64,000 bases of DNA from Macrotis lagotis (taxonomy: Eukaryota; Chordata; Mammalia; Peramelemorphia; Peramelidae): assembly GCF_037893015.1 (NCBI RefSeq), contig NC_133665.1:194986146-195050145 (forward strand), in the 5' to 3' direction. Positions within the stretch are counted from its first letter, which is position 1. Every line of letters begins with the position of its first letter. Shown piece by piece: positions 61,201 through 64,000 of this stretch. Below the pieces are notes generated by a model. That model ran no database searches. It was not told where the DNA came from and saw only the letters and a list, made by a program, of their open reading frames with translations. A program made the position numbers and the translations under genes.

Positions 61201-64000
61201 CCAGGTTGAGCCAGATCAAGTGCAAGGCCTGCGCTTACTAGAGCCGCACCCCTGGGCCTAGGGCTGTGCCTCAGAGCTGGCCGGACCAGCCCACCCCAGT
61301 CCCTCATCTCCCAGAGGAAGAAACTGAGGCTCGTGGGGCTGGAGCTGCGACCTGAAATGATGCCCCCGCCTCCCCGCATAGGCCAGTCTCTCTCCCATGC
61401 CCTGGGGGCGCACGGAAGCGTTGGGTCATTGGAGGAAAATGGGCCGCCGAGCCTGGGGGAGCTGAGTCAGGTTTTCCTGTCGGGGGGCTCCTTGCTTGCC
61501 ACGAGGCTTAGGGATGGGTGACCAAGGCGGGTCGGGGCAGCTGTGCCATTCTCCAAGAAAGACTTCAGTGTTAGCACCGGCTGTGGAGGGGCCTAACAGG
61601 TGGCTGCCCCGGCACCCCCAGAAAATGGGGCGGGAAACCACATCTGTCTTGGGGCTTTCCCGAGTTAATATACGGAATGGCCCCATAAGCTAAAGCCCCT
61701 GGGAACCAGCGATCCCCAGTCCTCGTCCTCTGGAGACAAAGCCAGGTGGGAATTTCTGGATCTGTTCCAGCCATTCTGCAGATCCCAGCCTCCTGCACCC
61801 CCAAGGCTTAACGTCTAGGCAGCTTTTCTATTCCACACCCGCTCTATCCCACGCGCAGGTGTCTTGGTGGGAGATGTCCCGCTCAGACTTGCTGGGCAGG
61901 GCCGGACTCTCCCCCTTATAACTGAAGATCTGAAAGTTTAGGTTCAAATCGCATCTGTTCATGGCGTTATGTTGTTGAGCTGATATCCGGTCACACAGTG
62001 TAGAATCCCACGCTAGAGAATTAGAACACAAAATCAGAATACAACTGCCGATAGTGACAGGAAATTCGACCTATTGCTCGTATAATGTAATTGGTTAAAC
62101 AATAATATAATCCCTTTAGGACCTCATGCTTTCTCTTCATGGGTACTTTTGCTCTCCACCTTTATCCACCCTCCATGAAAACATGGTCTCTCTTAGGTGG
62201 ACCCATTTCTCAGTCTGACAACTGCCGTGCAACATTCCTGAGGAGGCCATCTAGTTTTTACATGAAAATCTCTAGTGAAGGGGAGGACTCCCTCCCTCCC
62301 AAAGCTGCTCCTCACACTGGGACACACCTCTTAGAACATCTTTGTTTCCTTCTCGCCAGAATCTTTGGCATTCTCATTGCTTCTGAGGTCAAGCCATGGG
62401 GTATCCCTTCAAAGACCTGAAGACTGCTCCTCATCCCCTCCCCCTTCCCCCCCAGTCTTCTCTCCTCCAAGTCAAACACATCCATTCTCTTCAGCCGAGA
62501 CTCTTCGGGGACCAGAGCCAGGGCACACCATTCTGGGCATGCTTTAGCCTGGCTGTGTTCCTCCTAAAATGGAGCTCTCAGGCCTGAATGTAAGACTTGA
62601 AGTGCACCCTGACCAGGGCAGAGTGTGGCGGGACTGGACCCTCCTCCATTCTCACAACTTGGGAAGCATCTCTTAGCACAGCCCCGAAGTCCAACTGTTT
62701 ATTGTCCCTGCAGCTACACCGCTGACCTCTATTGAATTAGCAGCCCTACCTTGGTCTTTGGCACAGCAACCGTGGCAGAGCCACACCTGCCCCAGCTTGG
62801 ATTTGGGAAGTTGTGTTTCTGAATCCAATTGTCCCAATAATATTCAGAGCTGCTCCTTCCTTCCTAGTTTGTCAGCCAGTGTGTCTGTGGCCTTTTCTAA
62901 TATATTAACCACACAGCTAACACGCATGACTTCTATACTTTTATTCAAGTCACTGAATCTTAGAGTTTGTTGCAGATAGAAGAGGAAAAATTGGCAGAGT
63001 CTCACTTTCCTTTTTGATTTGGGGGGACTAGGTCATTTAATGGATGAGTATTTATTAAGAGCCACTTTGTGCAAAGGACCGGAATGATTGTTGGTATTGC
63101 CAAGGCCAAAGTGATGGTCTCTGCTCTGAAGAGTGATATTCCATCAGCGGAAACAGAGTCACACACATAATCCAGAATTAAGCTATACGATCATTTGAGT
63201 GGGGAGAAGCACTAACAGCTGGGAGCATTAAGGAAGACCACACATTGGAGGGAGCAGGTAAACTGAACTTTGAAGGAAATCGAGGCAAATATATCAGAGC
63301 ATCCAAGAAAAGCTAGAGAGGCTGTTAGGGCTCCCTAATTCTTCAGAGGCACTTCCACCTCCTAGCTTCTGTCTTTACCGGCGGGGCCTTCTTTCACTGG
63401 TGCCAACTGACACTGCCATCTCCTATCTCTAGAAAAGAATTCCCTGGGCCTTCCTTCCCTCCTGTCTGCCTTGAGATAGTTGCAGGAGCACCACCTTCAT
63501 TGAGGTTGCACTAGAATAGAGTGGGGGAAGCAGGAGGAGGAGAAGAACAGGGAAGGGAGGAGGAAGGGGGTAAGGAGAGAAGGAGAGACAAAAAAGAAAC
63601 AGAGATGGGGGAAGGTTAGAGAAAGAGCAGACGACTAACTGGAAACAACAATGAAGGGGGTACACTTTTTATCAGAAGAGTTTCAGGAATGATAAAGCTG
63701 TCTTCAGTGAAGTAACATCAGGACTGGGTAAACTGTATTCCAGTGTGCCAGTGTATTGGCAGATGAAGAGATAAGCACTGTTCAATTCAACTCAACTCTG
63801 CAAACACTGACTAAATCCTCATGGCTAGGTTTCAGACACTGTACTAGGTGCTGGGAGTAGAGATGAACCAGAAACCCAGTTTCTATTGTGGGAAATAAAA
63901 TATGACCCTTGGAAATAAGCACAGAATATGCTTCCAACACTTTTCTGGAGACGGGCCAGCTCCGTCAGGATTAAGGCATGCTGGTCGGGTTTTGTTTTTG
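61201..64000. other. Upstream flank of STAC, no gene seen
   Basis: A MIR-like relic lies at about 61310-61390 (CCTCATCTCCCAGAGGAAG). An old dispersed repeat occupies 63030-63300 (GAGTATTTATTAAGAGCC) and 63785-63960 (AGACACTGTACTAGGTGCTGG). A purine-rich stretch lies at 63525-63620. No exon or RNA gene was recognised. Distal regulatory elements could be here but cannot be told apart by eye. Confidence 0.55.

Overview
The window is a vertebrate, almost certainly marsupial, genomic segment. It carries one protein-coding gene on the minus strand, spread over about 55 kb. The marsupial call rests on many copies of a tRNA-derived SINE whose head reads 'gcagctaggtggcacagtgg'. Several copies are young enough to show target-site duplications. 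Older MIR, L2 and CR1/L3-like relics surround them.

The gene is STAC (SH3 and cysteine-rich domain protein 1), a neuronal and muscle adaptor of L-type calcium channels. I could trace all 11 coding exons by hand, from the start codon at 60441 to the stop at 5056. Phases agree at every junction, giving a 411-residue protein: a Ser/Lys/Arg-rich N-terminus, a C1 zinc-binding domain (residues 114-165, split between exons 2 and 3), a linker with the STAC-family [11 protein letters not shown] motif, a canonical SH3 domain (about 298-351) and an atypical second SH3 domain (about 358-411). The human protein is, from memory, about 402 residues.

Layout, left to right, which is 3' to 5' for the gene: 1-3350, downstream flank; about 3355-5055, 3' UTR with a long CA repeat close to the stop; 5056-23374, exons 11 to 3; 23375-39063, the 15.7 kb intron 2; 39064-39349, exon 2; 39350-60321, the 21 kb intron 1; 60322-60441, coding part of exon 1 inside a CpG island of about 0.9 kb that should hold the promoter; 61200-64000, upstream flank.

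I found no second gene, no structural RNA gene, and nothing supporting an undescribed biological system. The points worth a second look are: a 94-bp intron inside the first SH3 domain, with a weak donor and a better competing donor 26 nt further on; a polypyrimidine stretch of about 620 bases in the transcript starting about 60 nt after the exon-1 donor; a solo LTR whose uninserted paralogous site lies 3 kb away; a 150-bp near-identical duplicate pair; and two diverged minisatellites. Very long open frames near 59-61 kb are products of the GA/CT repeat, not genes.
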